In this document: piece after piece, positions 58,283 through 64,000 of the stretch
Position numbering within the stretch: position 1 is the stretch's first letter
How the letters are laid out: each line of letters begins with the position of its first letter
DNA from: Claveliimonas bilis
GTDB lineage: Bacteria > Bacillota > Clostridia > Lachnospirales > Lachnospiraceae
Direction: 5' to 3'
Length of the DNA: 64,000 nucleotides
NCBI RefSeq assembly: GCF_020892095.1
Contig: NZ_AP024845.1
Coordinates: forward strand, 434,001-498,000
The notes under the pieces: model-generated
What the model was told of the DNA's origin: nothing
The model's input: the letters and a program-made list of their open reading frames with translations, nothing else
Databases searched by the model: none
Translations under genes and position numbers: made by a program

Positions 58283-59032
58283 CTACGCCGCCTGTTCAAT
58301 CAAGGGTACAATATCCATTCCCTTCAGATGCTCGTAAAGGAAAAGCCGTCCCTTCTGCGTCCAGTACATATGTTGCCTGGAGTGCTGTATACCGTCTTCG
58401 TCGGAATAGTTATGAGTTTTGCTCTTCGTGTAGCCAAAGCCCGCATACTTCTGATACAAAAACCATACTCCGGACTGCTTAAACTGGATTTTCAGGTCAT
58501 GCAGAAGAGCGTTGAACTTCTTGGCACTCATTCCATAGTCCTTTGCAATTTCTGTTGTGGAAACCAAATCAGGACACTGGAGTATGAGATCATAATATGT
58601 GGCTTTCGGCTGAAGTTCCTCAATAACCTGTTGTTGCTCTTCTACTTGTCCACCGAGAAATGCACATCTTTCTTTAAGGCTTTCAATAGTCTGATCTGCC
58701 ATCCTTAATGCTCTTGCCATGATCTGCTCCGGTGTATTCCAGGCCTTCTCCAGATCAATGAAGTACTGGCGGCACTCTCTTCCTTCCGGAGTTCTCTGAA
58801 TCATGCAAATCTGCTTTGCCATGTCGATTGTCAGATTATATTCAGTTGAAGGACGGCCTCCAGTACTTTCGGACATTTTTGTCCAAAAGTCTTTTCCATC
58901 CTCAAAACCGTATTCACACATGCGGTCAATCCATTTTTTGAATGGAGTTTCGATATTCAGTTTTTCATGCAGCTCCCTTGCCGATACTGTCGGCTGTTCT
59001 GTGTCGTAGTTGATTTTGATTAATTCGTTCAT
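58283..59032 (-). CDS. Phage antirepressor (AntA/AntB plus KilAC)
   Basis: 249 residues from ATG at 59032 (AAAGGAGGACAC). N-terminal AntA/AntB domain: TVSARELHEKLNIETPFKKW and CEYGFEDGKDFW, TIDMAKQICMIQRTPEGREC; coiled linker; C-terminal KilAC/ANT domain with STTEIAKDYGMSAKKFNALL, then GVWFLYQKYAGFGYT. Such proteins bind or bypass repressor and favour lysis. Early operon position fits. Confidence 0.9.
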   Translation of the reverse strand: MNELIKINYDTEQPTVSARELHEKLNIETPFKKWIDRMCEYGFEDGKDFWTKMSESTGGRPSTEYNLTIDMAKQICMIQRTPEGRECRQYFIDLEKAWNTPEQIMARALRMADQTIESLKERCAFLGGQVEEQQQVIEELQPKATYYDLILQCPDLVSTTEIAKDYGMSAKKFNALLHDLKIQFKQSGVWFLYQKYAGFGYTKSKTHNYSDEDGIQHSRQHMYWTQKGRLFLYEHLKGMDIVPLIEQAA

Positions 59033-59381
59033 GTGTCCTCCTTTCTTTAGTTCAAACAAGTAATCCAGTGACTTCTTTCATTTTCTGTGTTATACTTTTC
59101 CAAAATAATGAAAGGAGTCTGCTATATGAGCAAAGACTTTTCCGATATCAATCTGTACTTTTCAGAGAGAGTTAAACTTTTTGTAATGCGCTTCAAAAAG
59201 CAGGTAACTGGGGACTTTCTTGAGCCCTCACTCCGGCTCTTTCTAAATTACAAATTCATAACTTCTTATTACGAATTTCATGACACACTCAAAAACCCAT
59301 CCCTGGTGTGGTATAAAAAAAGTTGACAGCTTATTCTCAAGGATTCCATAATAAAACCAAGAGAATAAGGAGGTATTCAAA

Positions 59382-59714
59382 GTGGCACGTAAATATGACC
59401 ATGAATACAAAGTACAGGCAGTAAAACTTGCCAAAGAAATCGGTGGCGCTAAGGCTGCTAAAGAATTAGGAATCCCTGAAGGAACTATCCATACTTGGCT
59501 GAAAGCTGTAAGGGCCGGTAAGTTAGATATCGGGGAAGGCTCCCATACCCCTGCTAGTGCAATGAGCCTGTCAGAAGAGATTGCTATGCTGCGTAAGCGG
59601 GTAAAGGAGCAGGATAAAGAAATTCGCCGCTTGAAGGAAGAAAACGAATTTCTGGAGGAAGCCAGCGCTTTTTTCGCCGCCAGCCGTCGGAAGTCAGCAA
59701 AAACCAGAGAATGA
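59382..59714 (+). CDS. IS3-family OrfA (HTH)
   Basis: 110 residues, helix-turn-helix protein with KYDHEYKVQAVKLAKEIGGA, KELGIPEGTIHTWLKAVR and a leucine-zipper segment (LRKRVKEQDKEIRRLKEENE). AATAAGGAGG precedes the GTG/ATG region. Its stop overlaps the OrfB start (ATGA). In IS3 elements OrfA binds the ends. Confidence 0.9.
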   Translation: MARKYDHEYKVQAVKLAKEIGGAKAAKELGIPEGTIHTWLKAVRAGKLDIGEGSHTPASAMSLSEEIAMLRKRVKEQDKEIRRLKEENEFLEEASAFFAASRRKSAKTRE

Positions 59715-60619
59715 TATTTCTGGCTTTGAAAACAGAGGACGGCAGGATTACCGGGAAAATCTCATTTTATTGCCGGATGCTTGGTGTCAGCCGGCAAGGT
59801 TTCTATAAATATCTTGCGAATAAAGACCGTCCTTGGAAGTACCAGGATTTGGCAGATGCCATGAAAGAAATCATCAACGAGGACGAATGTAACGATACTT
59901 ACGGACGGATCCGGATGTATCAGACACTGTTGCTGAAACAGCCGGAGGGAGTGCATATCCCAAGTGAGCGGACTGTATACCGGGTTATGGATCAAATCGG
60001 TCTGAGTCATCGGCCAAAAAGAAAACCGAATGGACTCACAAAGGCAGACCGGGAAGCCATGAAATCGGATGATCTGCTGAAGCGGGATTTCCATTCCGAT
60101 GTCCCATTAGAAAAGTGCATTACAGATATCACAGAGATCCCGGCATCCAATGGAAAACTGTATGTATCTGCGATTTTCGACTGCTTTGATCTTAGCGTCC
60201 TCGGTCTGGCAATGGAAACAAACATGAAAGCAGATTTGTGTATCCAAACACTGGAAAACGCCCTGACTGCTTATCCCACGCTGGAAGGCGCTGTTATCCA
60301 CAGCGACCGTGGGGCACAGTATACCAGCGAAGCCTATCGTCAAGCTATCCAGAAATATCATATCCACCAAAGCATGAACAGCGCGGGAGGGCGCTGCCAT
60401 GATAATGCACGCTGTGAGAGTATGTGGGCCAGAATGAAGACAGAGCTCCTTTATGACCGTTATGATACAAAGCAGATGACTGTAGAGGAATTAAAGGTAC
60501 TCATTTGGAGATACTTCCTCAGCTACTGGAATAACCGGAGGATCTGCTCTGCCAATGGAGGGGTTCCTCCTGTGATAAAACGCAGGCAGTATTATGAGAC
60601 TTTGGAGCTGGCGGCATAG
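59711..60619 (+). CDS. IS3-family OrfB transposase (DDE)
   Basis: 302 residues, integrase-core transposase. First Asp in CITDITEIPASNGKLY, second in VIHSDRGAQYTSEAY, Glu in NARCESMWARMKTELLY, and final YWNNRRICSANGGVPP. HTH_21 region precedes (DTYGRIRMYQTLLLK). Intact, so the element may be mobile. Usually made as an OrfAB fusion by frameshift; I saw only a start-stop overlap. Confidence 0.95.
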   Translation: MIFLALKTEDGRITGKISFYCRMLGVSRQGFYKYLANKDRPWKYQDLADAMKEIINEDECNDTYGRIRMYQTLLLKQPEGVHIPSERTVYRVMDQIGLSHRPKRKPNGLTKADREAMKSDDLLKRDFHSDVPLEKCITDITEIPASNGKLYVSAIFDCFDLSVLGLAMETNMKADLCIQTLENALTAYPTLEGAVIHSDRGAQYTSEAYRQAIQKYHIHQSMNSAGGRCHDNARCESMWARMKTELLYDRYDTKQMTVEELKVLIWRYFLSYWNNRRICSANGGVPPVIKRRQYYETLELAA

Positions 60620-60799
60620 TCAGTGATATCCTTGAGAAAAATGTGTCAACTAATCTTGACAATATCACCCCTAAGAAAACTCTTTACTCACTGACTGACC
60701 GGTATTTTCGATATTGCTTATACCGTCGCCGTAAATTTTTCGACAGCAAAATATGGCCATTTGTGATATCTATTGTCTCTGCCATAGTGACAGCCATTA

Positions 60800-60961
60800 T
60801 TACTGCATACATAACAACGCTGTCTGTATTGCAATGATCAGGATGAGGATGTAGATAATTCTTCGATATATCTGCCGTCGCTTATAAATGACTTTGAAGA
60901 ATTTCTCCTCTTCCTCTGATATCCCGTGAAAATCAAAAAAGCTATCACGTTCTTCGTCCAT
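60800..60961 (-). CDS. Small phage membrane protein
   Basis: 53 residues from ATG at 60961 (GGGAGGAAAGAAAG). Acidic start (MDEERDSFFDFHGISEEEEK) followed by a membrane segment (IIYILILIIAIQTALLC). Convergent with the end of the split gene and overlapping it by 38 bp. Unassigned. Confidence 0.6.
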   Translation of the reverse strand: MDEERDSFFDFHGISEEEEKFFKVIYKRRQIYRRIIYILILIIAIQTALLCMQ

Positions 60962-61112
60962 GTGTCTTTCTTTCCTCCCTGTCATTTTTATTGCACATCT
61001 ACTCTGCTGAACTGCTCAATCGATACTCCAAAGTAGTTATCCACATTATCAACACTTTCCACAACATATTGTAATTTAAGAATTTCTTAATACTTTATAT
61101 GGTATCAATAAT

Positions 61113-61142
61113 TTGACAAAACAAATGTTCATGGCATATCCT
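61113..61142 (+). promoter_or_regulatory. Candidate promoter of the 42-residue gene
   Basis: TTGACA, 18-bp spacer, TATCCT; moderate match. An AT-rich spacer region (60986-61188) without genes surrounds it. Confidence 0.45.
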
Positions 61143-61188
61143 ATTAATAGAACAATTGTTTTATACTTTATTGAAAGGTGGTGTTAAT

Positions 61189-61317
61189 ATGGCTAGACGC
61201 ATTACGGTTCGCTCTACAGCCAGACCCTCAAGCAATGGCAAAAGCATCCATGTCCGTACTTCGGTAAGTAACGGACATTCTACCCGGACCACGCACAGAA
61301 CAATCCGAGTAAAATAA
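61189..61317 (+). CDS. 42-residue Arg/Ser/Thr-rich basic protein
   Basis: ATG at 61189 after GAAAGGTGGTGTTAAT; encodes ARRITVRSTARPSSNGKSIH followed by VRTSVSNGHSTRTTHRTIR. About one quarter Arg/Lys, no hydrophobic core, so probably unfolded and RNA- or DNA-binding. Ends at a terminator with a separate promoter, so it is a stand-alone unit inside the control region. No function known. Confidence 0.6.
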   Translation: MARRITVRSTARPSSNGKSIHVRTSVSNGHSTRTTHRTIRVK

Positions 61318-61324
61318 ATGGTAA

Positions 61325-61358
61325 GGGGCTATTCTATTTCGCGAGTGGAATAGCCTTT
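61325..61358 (+). terminator. Terminator after the basic micro-gene
   Basis: GGCTATTC and GAATAGCC pair around a 13-base loop, followed by TTTACCCTTTTAC. Convergent with the LexA-like gene end. Confidence 0.75.
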
Positions 61359-61608
61359 ACCCTTTTACAAAAATATATCCCGGTACTCTTATTGCTCTCG
61401 CACATCCCGGATGATCTGTCTCAAGCATTCCAGCGGAAAGCATTTGCTTCAAATGGTACCATGTTGAATTTTTACTTTTGAGTCCTGCAATGTCTCCTAT
61501 TTCTTCTACCGTTGGCGGATATCCATGTACCTGAATAAAATCAATAATCATGTTCAAAATATCCTCATTCCTAATAACACCGGAAGTATTTACTACTTTT
61601 TTCTGCAC
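61357..61608 (-). CDS. LexA DNA-binding-domain-only protein
   Basis: 83 residues from GTG at 61608 with GGGAGGTG upstream. The winged helix matches the LexA N-terminal domain: ILNMIIDFIQVHGYPPTVEE, IGDIAGLKSKNSTWYHLKQM, MLETDHPGCARAIRVPG. The peptidase domain is absent, so it may block or share SOS-box-like operators. Lies downstream of the Cro-like gene. A longer frame upstream overlaps that gene and is not used. Confidence 0.75.
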   Translation of the reverse strand: MQKKVVNTSGVIRNEDILNMIIDFIQVHGYPPTVEEIGDIAGLKSKNSTWYHLKQMLSAGMLETDHPGCARAIRVPGYIFVKG

Positions 61609-61654
61609 CTCTTTCACCTCCCTGTCATTTTTATTGCACACCTCCCCTGCTACA

Positions 61655-61840
61655 CTACTCAAGGAAGTATTCGATAGATACTCCGAAGTAGTCGGCAAGG
61701 ATTTTGAGTTTCTCCACTTTAGGACGATATTCACCATTCTTCCAACTAGAGAGCGTCGCCGTAGATATTCCTGTATCTTTTGAGACCTGATACGCAGTTT
61801 TGTTAGTTTTATCCAATAACTGCTGAAGTTTTTCGTACAA
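61655..61840 (-). CDS. Cro-like HTH regulator
   Basis: 61 residues, XRE family: LLDKTNKTAYQVSKDTGIST with TLSSWKNGEYRPKVEKLKIL and the ending DYFGVSIEYFLE. Closely resembles the first 60 residues of the CI-like repressor encoded divergently, indicating duplication. First gene of the leftward early operon and probably the lytic-side switch protein. Confidence 0.85.
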   Translation of the reverse strand: MYEKLQQLLDKTNKTAYQVSKDTGISTATLSSWKNGEYRPKVEKLKILADYFGVSIEYFLE

Positions 61841-61870
61841 TTTTGCACCTCCTCTGCAACAATATAATGA

Positions 61871-61899
61871 TTGACATTATCTAAGGTTTCTTATATAAT
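61871..61899 (+). promoter_or_regulatory. Rightward promoter of the repressor operon
   Basis: Perfect TTGACA and TATAAT with a 17-bp spacer. The operator TAAG-GTTT-CTTA lies inside the spacer, and its 14-bp flanks ATCTAAGGTTTCTT recur as an exact inverted copy at 61922-61935. Directed toward the CI-like gene and facing the leftward promoter. Confidence 0.85.
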
Positions 61900-62028
61900 C
61901 AAAGTACCACCTAAGTTATCAAAGAAACCTTAGATTTAACTTAGTTATCTAAGCTATGTCTGTACTATAGCATAGGTTTCTATGCTTGTCAATAGTTTTG
62001 ACATAGTTTTCTAAGTTATTTTAGAAAG
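61879..62028. promoter_or_regulatory. Operator cluster of the lysogeny switch
   Basis: At least six copies of a site with arms (C)TTAG/CTAA(G) or CATAG/CTATG and a four-base spacer: TAAG-GTTT-CTTA, CTAAG-TTAT-C, CTTAG-TTAT-CTAAG, GCATAG-GTTT-CTATGC, CATAG-TTTT-CTAAG and related CTAA-GTTATT-TTAG. Likely bound by the CI-like and Cro-like proteins with different preferences. Confidence 0.75.
61964..61992 (-). promoter_or_regulatory. Leftward early promoter (Cro side)
   Basis: TTGACA, 17-bp spacer, TATAGT on the minus strand; the perfect palindrome GCATAG-GTTT-CTATGC fills the spacer. Transcribes toward the Cro-like gene, head-on with the rightward promoter 65 bp away. Confidence 0.85.
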
Positions 62029-62037
62029 AGGAAAGCT

Positions 62038-62454
62038 ATGTATGAAATTTTTGAAAAATTATTAAAAGAGCATGGAGTCACAGCTTACCGAGTGGCTAAA
62101 GAAACAGGCGTTACAACAGCGACATTAACCAGTTGGAAGCAGGGAAAATATACGCCTAAACCTGAAAAAATGCAGAAAATTGCGGATTATTTCGGGGTGT
62201 CTCTTACTTATTTAATGACCGGAAAGGAGGAAACCGAAAAAGAGCCGAAGCTCAAACCAAAGGATCAAAAGGATATTAAGGAAATCCTCGCCAATACCGA
62301 GCAACTTCTCAAGCAAGACGGGCTTATGTTTGACGGCGATCCGGCATCTCCGGAAGCTATCGAGTCTATCCTGTCAGCTATGCAGATTGGCATGGAAATG
62401 GCAAAGAAAAAGAATAAGGAGAAATACACTCCAAAAAAGTATAAAAAGGATTGA
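62038..62454 (+). CDS. CI/ImmR-like lysogeny repressor
   Basis: 138 residues. N-terminal XRE HTH (EHGVTAYRVAKETGVTTATL, TSWKQGKYTPKPEKMQKIAD, YFGVSLTYLMTG) and a helical C-terminal part with a Lys-rich end (MAKKKNKEKYTPKKYKKD). No LexA-type peptidase domain, so inactivation probably depends on the ImmA-like protease encoded next. Four bases separate its stop from that gene's start. Confidence 0.85.
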   Translation: MYEIFEKLLKEHGVTAYRVAKETGVTTATLTSWKQGKYTPKPEKMQKIADYFGVSLTYLMTGKEETEKEPKLKPKDQKDIKEILANTEQLLKQDGLMFDGDPASPEAIESILSAMQIGMEMAKKKNKEKYTPKKYKKD

Positions 62455-62458
62455 TGTT

Positions 62459-62890
62459 ATGGATATAAAAAAACTGGCGGATTCTCTGGTTAGAAAGTAC
62501 AATACACGGAATCCCTTTGAGATTATCAGCAATCTCAATGCAATAGTTGTCTTTTATCCTCTACAAGGGGTAAAAGGATTTTATCAGTACTTTCAGCGTA
62601 ACAATATCATCTATATTGATGACACACTATCCGATCAAGAGAAACTGTTTGTCTGCGCGCATGAATTGGAGCATATGCTGTTACATAAAAAGGCCAATGC
62701 CATATTCATGGACTCGCGAACACAGCTTAATACTACAAAATATGAAAATGAAGCTGATAGATTTGCTATGTCTTTATTAATATCGGACGATATGATTGAA
62801 ACTCATTTAGACTACACAACAGACCAGCTTTCTCGTTTATTCGGATATCATAAAAAGCTGATCGAACTAAGAATAAAAGATTTTACTTGA
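62459..62890 (+). CDS. ImmA/IrrE-family metallopeptidase
   Basis: 143 residues from ATG at 62459 (AAGGA upstream). The zinc motif is CAHELEHMLLHKK with the third ligand expected at YENEADRFAMSLL. Paired with an XRE repressor, ImmA proteases cleave the repressor to induce the element after DNA damage, as in ICEBs1. No other domain. Overlong upstream frame is antisense to the repressor tail in another frame and rejected. Confidence 0.9.
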   Translation: MDIKKLADSLVRKYNTRNPFEIISNLNAIVVFYPLQGVKGFYQYFQRNNIIYIDDTLSDQEKLFVCAHELEHMLLHKKANAIFMDSRTQLNTTKYENEADRFAMSLLISDDMIETHLDYTTDQLSRLFGYHKKLIELRIKDFT

Positions 62891-62955
62891 TATAACCGCT
62901 CTGGCGTTTATATAACAGACGGCTTCTCATACAAAGGAAAACGGAGGACATTTAT

Positions 62956-63528
62956 ATGGGATTTTTGAAATCTTTGTTCACAGGAAGGTCTACTGATGTC
63001 TTTAAACCAGATTTTACAAAATCTGAATACGATAATTGGATGGATTATTTAGATAAAGGAGGTACAACTGAACAATGGAAAGCATTAAAGAAAGAAAACA
63101 AGTGGAAATTTCCAAAAGATGAAGTAGATAAACATATGGAATATGAAAGGGAACTTCGCCCTATATTTAATAAATACTCTGAATTATCAGGGCTCATTAA
63201 GCACCAATGGTCTGATTTATATAAATCAAAAGACTACAATAGTAAACTCGCTTCAAAAATTGAAAAAGAGTGTTACGAAGCCATTTCATATTTTGAGCAA
63301 GTTCAAAATATCGATAGGCGTCATAATCAACCTACGATGAACGGATCTCCTGTCTATACGAAATTAGCCATATTATATGAAAGACGCGGCGATTACGAAA
63401 AAGGGATTGAAGTTTGTAAAATGGCCATTAAAGTAGGGATGAGCGAACATGGTCGCATGGAAAAACTAATCAAAAAAGCCGGACGCACTCCGACAGATGC
63501 TGAAATGAAACTTATCAATAGTAAATAA
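62956..63528 (+). CDS. TPR-like phage protein with a KGGTTE motif
   Basis: 190 residues (GGAGG before ATG). Residues 22-48 contain YDNWMDYLDKGGTTEQWKAL, nearly the same as the linker in the minor head protein (DYEAWLDFLDKGGTTEEWNR). The rest has a tetratricopeptide-like helix pair (VYTKLAILYERRGDYEKGIE, VCKMAIKVGM). Likely accessory gene downstream of the repressor operon; function unknown. Confidence 0.6.
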   Translation: MGFLKSLFTGRSTDVFKPDFTKSEYDNWMDYLDKGGTTEQWKALKKENKWKFPKDEVDKHMEYERELRPIFNKYSELSGLIKHQWSDLYKSKDYNSKLASKIEKECYEAISYFEQVQNIDRRHNQPTMNGSPVYTKLAILYERRGDYEKGIEVCKMAIKVGMSEHGRMEKLIKKAGRTPTDAEMKLINSK

Positions 63529-63588
63529 TGTTTAACCACCTCAACAATTATATATTCTCAATGTAAGGAACCAATGAGGAGATAGGAA

Positions 63589-64000
63589 ATGAATATAGGA
63601 GATATTTTTAAAATTAATCAATTCAAAACTGAAATTGAACAACTTAGATCTGACAATCAGCGTCTTTATGATGATAATTGTAAAATGCAAAATATGCTTA
63701 CCCCAGAAATGAAAGATGCAATCGCCATAAAAAAACAAATTAGTTCCTTAGAAATAACAAGAAATAATTTGAATGATGAAATTCTTTCACTACAACATAC
63801 TATTTCCGAACATAACGCCAAAGTCGGAGAGCTAAAGCATACTATTTCTGTCAAAGAAAAAGAAATTATAGAGTTGGACGATAAAATTCTTCTTCAAGAT
63901 TTCGGAATATATACTCCGGTTTATAATCTTATGAGTTCGGATGAATATAAAAAGAGAATCACCATTATCCGACAAAAACAAAAGGCTATGATTAAAAACG
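63589..64000 (+). CDS. DUF4041 protein (T5orf172/GIY-YIG type expected), truncated by window
   Basis: 137 codons visible from ATG at 63589 (AGGAGATAGGAA). A long N-terminal coiled coil (TEIEQLRSDNQRLYDDNCKM, to about residue 95) precedes FGIYTPVYNLMSSDEYKKRI and TIIRQKQKAM, the start of DUF4041. Homologues usually continue into a T5orf172 (GIY-YIG-like) domain, which would lie right of the window. Often found in prophages and defence-rich regions. Confidence 0.7.
   Translation, partial: MNIGDIFKINQFKTEIEQLRSDNQRLYDDNCKMQNMLTPEMKDAIAIKKQISSLEITRNNLNDEILSLQHTISEHNAKVGELKHTISVKEKEIIELDDKILLQDFGIYTPVYNLMSSDEYKKRITIIRQKQKAMIKN

Larger units (their letters stand above)
59323..60649 (+). mobile_element. 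IS3-family insertion sequence
   Basis: Imperfect terminal inverted repeats (TTGACAGCTTATTCTCAAGG on the left; the right end reads TCCTTGAGAAAAATGTGTCA followed by A) enclose orfA and orfB. About 1.33 kb, in the same orientation as the split gene. Ends are placed by the repeats; exact limits may shift by a base. Confidence 0.8.
59126..60837 (+). pseudogene. Plus-strand membrane protein gene split by an IS3 element
   Basis: ATG at 59126 (AAAGGAG upstream) encodes about 65 residues (SKDFSDINLYFSERVKLFVM, FLNYKFITSYYEFHDTLKNP) up to the insertion sequence. After the element the frame resumes as TNLDNITPKKTLYSLTDRYF and ends with a transmembrane segment (IWPFVISIVSAIVTAIITAY) at TGA 60837. Joined, the protein would be about 125 residues, possibly a tail-anchored accessory protein. 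No target duplication is visible at the junctions, so a base or two may be lost. Confidence 0.6.
24794..64000. mobile_element. Siphovirus-type prophage, left end to beyond window
   Basis: A continuous phage gene order is visible: lysis, tail, head, terminase, late regulator, replication, antirepressor and lysogeny switch. Long tape measure, Dit, tail-tip protein and tail assembly chaperones with a slippery site indicate a long non-contractile tail. At least 39 kb is present and the integrase end is outside. Two insertion sequences (IS1182-like, IS3-like), an Abi-alpha nonsense codon and a frameshifted capsid C-terminus suggest some decay. Confidence 0.95.

Overview
The window has two parts: a Gram-positive (Firmicutes) chromosome segment at 1-24793, and most of a siphovirus-type prophage from about 24794 to beyond the right edge. 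The gene families (SleB-like hydrolase, DUF1836, NYN plus OST-HTH, AEC transporter, IS1182), strong AGGAGG ribosome binding sites and moderate GC suggest a gut clostridium, probably Lachnospiraceae. That placement is inference; no rRNA or marker gene settles it.

Chromosome. The 3' end of a PcrA/UvrD helicase gene is cut by the left edge. A small DtxR/MntR-like regulator follows on the plus strand. A 17-kb operon on the minus strand (19543 down to 2459) looks like a surface-polysaccharide locus. It has GT4 and GT2 glycosyltransferases, an ABC exporter pair (Wzm/Wzt or TagG/TagH type), a polyprenyl-phosphate sugar-phosphate transferase, three COG5610-type proteins, two left-handed beta-helix acyltransferases, and a set pointing to a CMP-activated ulosonic acid (Kdo-like). 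That set is a KdsB-like cytidylyltransferase, a KdsC-like phosphatase, a DRE-TIM-type aldolase fused to an unknown domain, and a glycosyltransferase with the three sequence motifs of bacterial CMP-sialic-acid transferases. KdsA and NeuB are absent, so the aldolase may make the ulosonate by another route. Housekeeping genes follow: SleB-like hydrolase, HAD phosphatase, AEC transporter, NYN RNase-like protein and a DUF1836 regulator. An ABC transporter substrate-binding gene is cut at 24793, which marks the left prophage attachment site.

Prophage. Late genes run on the minus strand from about 51.9 kb down to 24.9 kb: sigma-like regulator, moron genes (HicAB, membrane proteins), terminase, portal, minor head protein, small proteins, Prp-like protease, scaffold, capsid, connector proteins, tail tube, tail assembly chaperones with a -1 slippery site, tape measure, Dit, collagen-containing tail-tip protein, holin and GH25 endolysin. 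Early genes on the minus strand (52-61 kb) include a DUF4373-like replication protein, RusA, a DUF1071 annealing protein, an AntA/KilAC antirepressor and many small zinc-binding proteins. The lysogeny switch (61.3-62.9 kb) has a Cro-like gene facing a CI-like repressor plus ImmA protease. Beyond it lie a TPR-like gene and a DUF4041 gene that leaves the window. The integrase is not in the window.

Most notable: (1) the last ~115 codons of the tail-tip gene and an alternative C-terminal cassette in opposite orientation are bounded by 13-bp inverted repeats in the same codon phase, so the tail tip looks phase-variable by DNA inversion; (2) the ulosonate pathway set; (3) a phage Prp protease encoded beside capsid and scaffold proteins that both start with Prp-type cleavage motifs; (4) a T TTT TTA frameshift site; (5) face-to-face repressor promoters with operators in their spacers. 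Decay is visible: two insertion sequences, a nonsense codon in an Abi-alpha-like gene and a frameshift in the capsid C-terminal domain.
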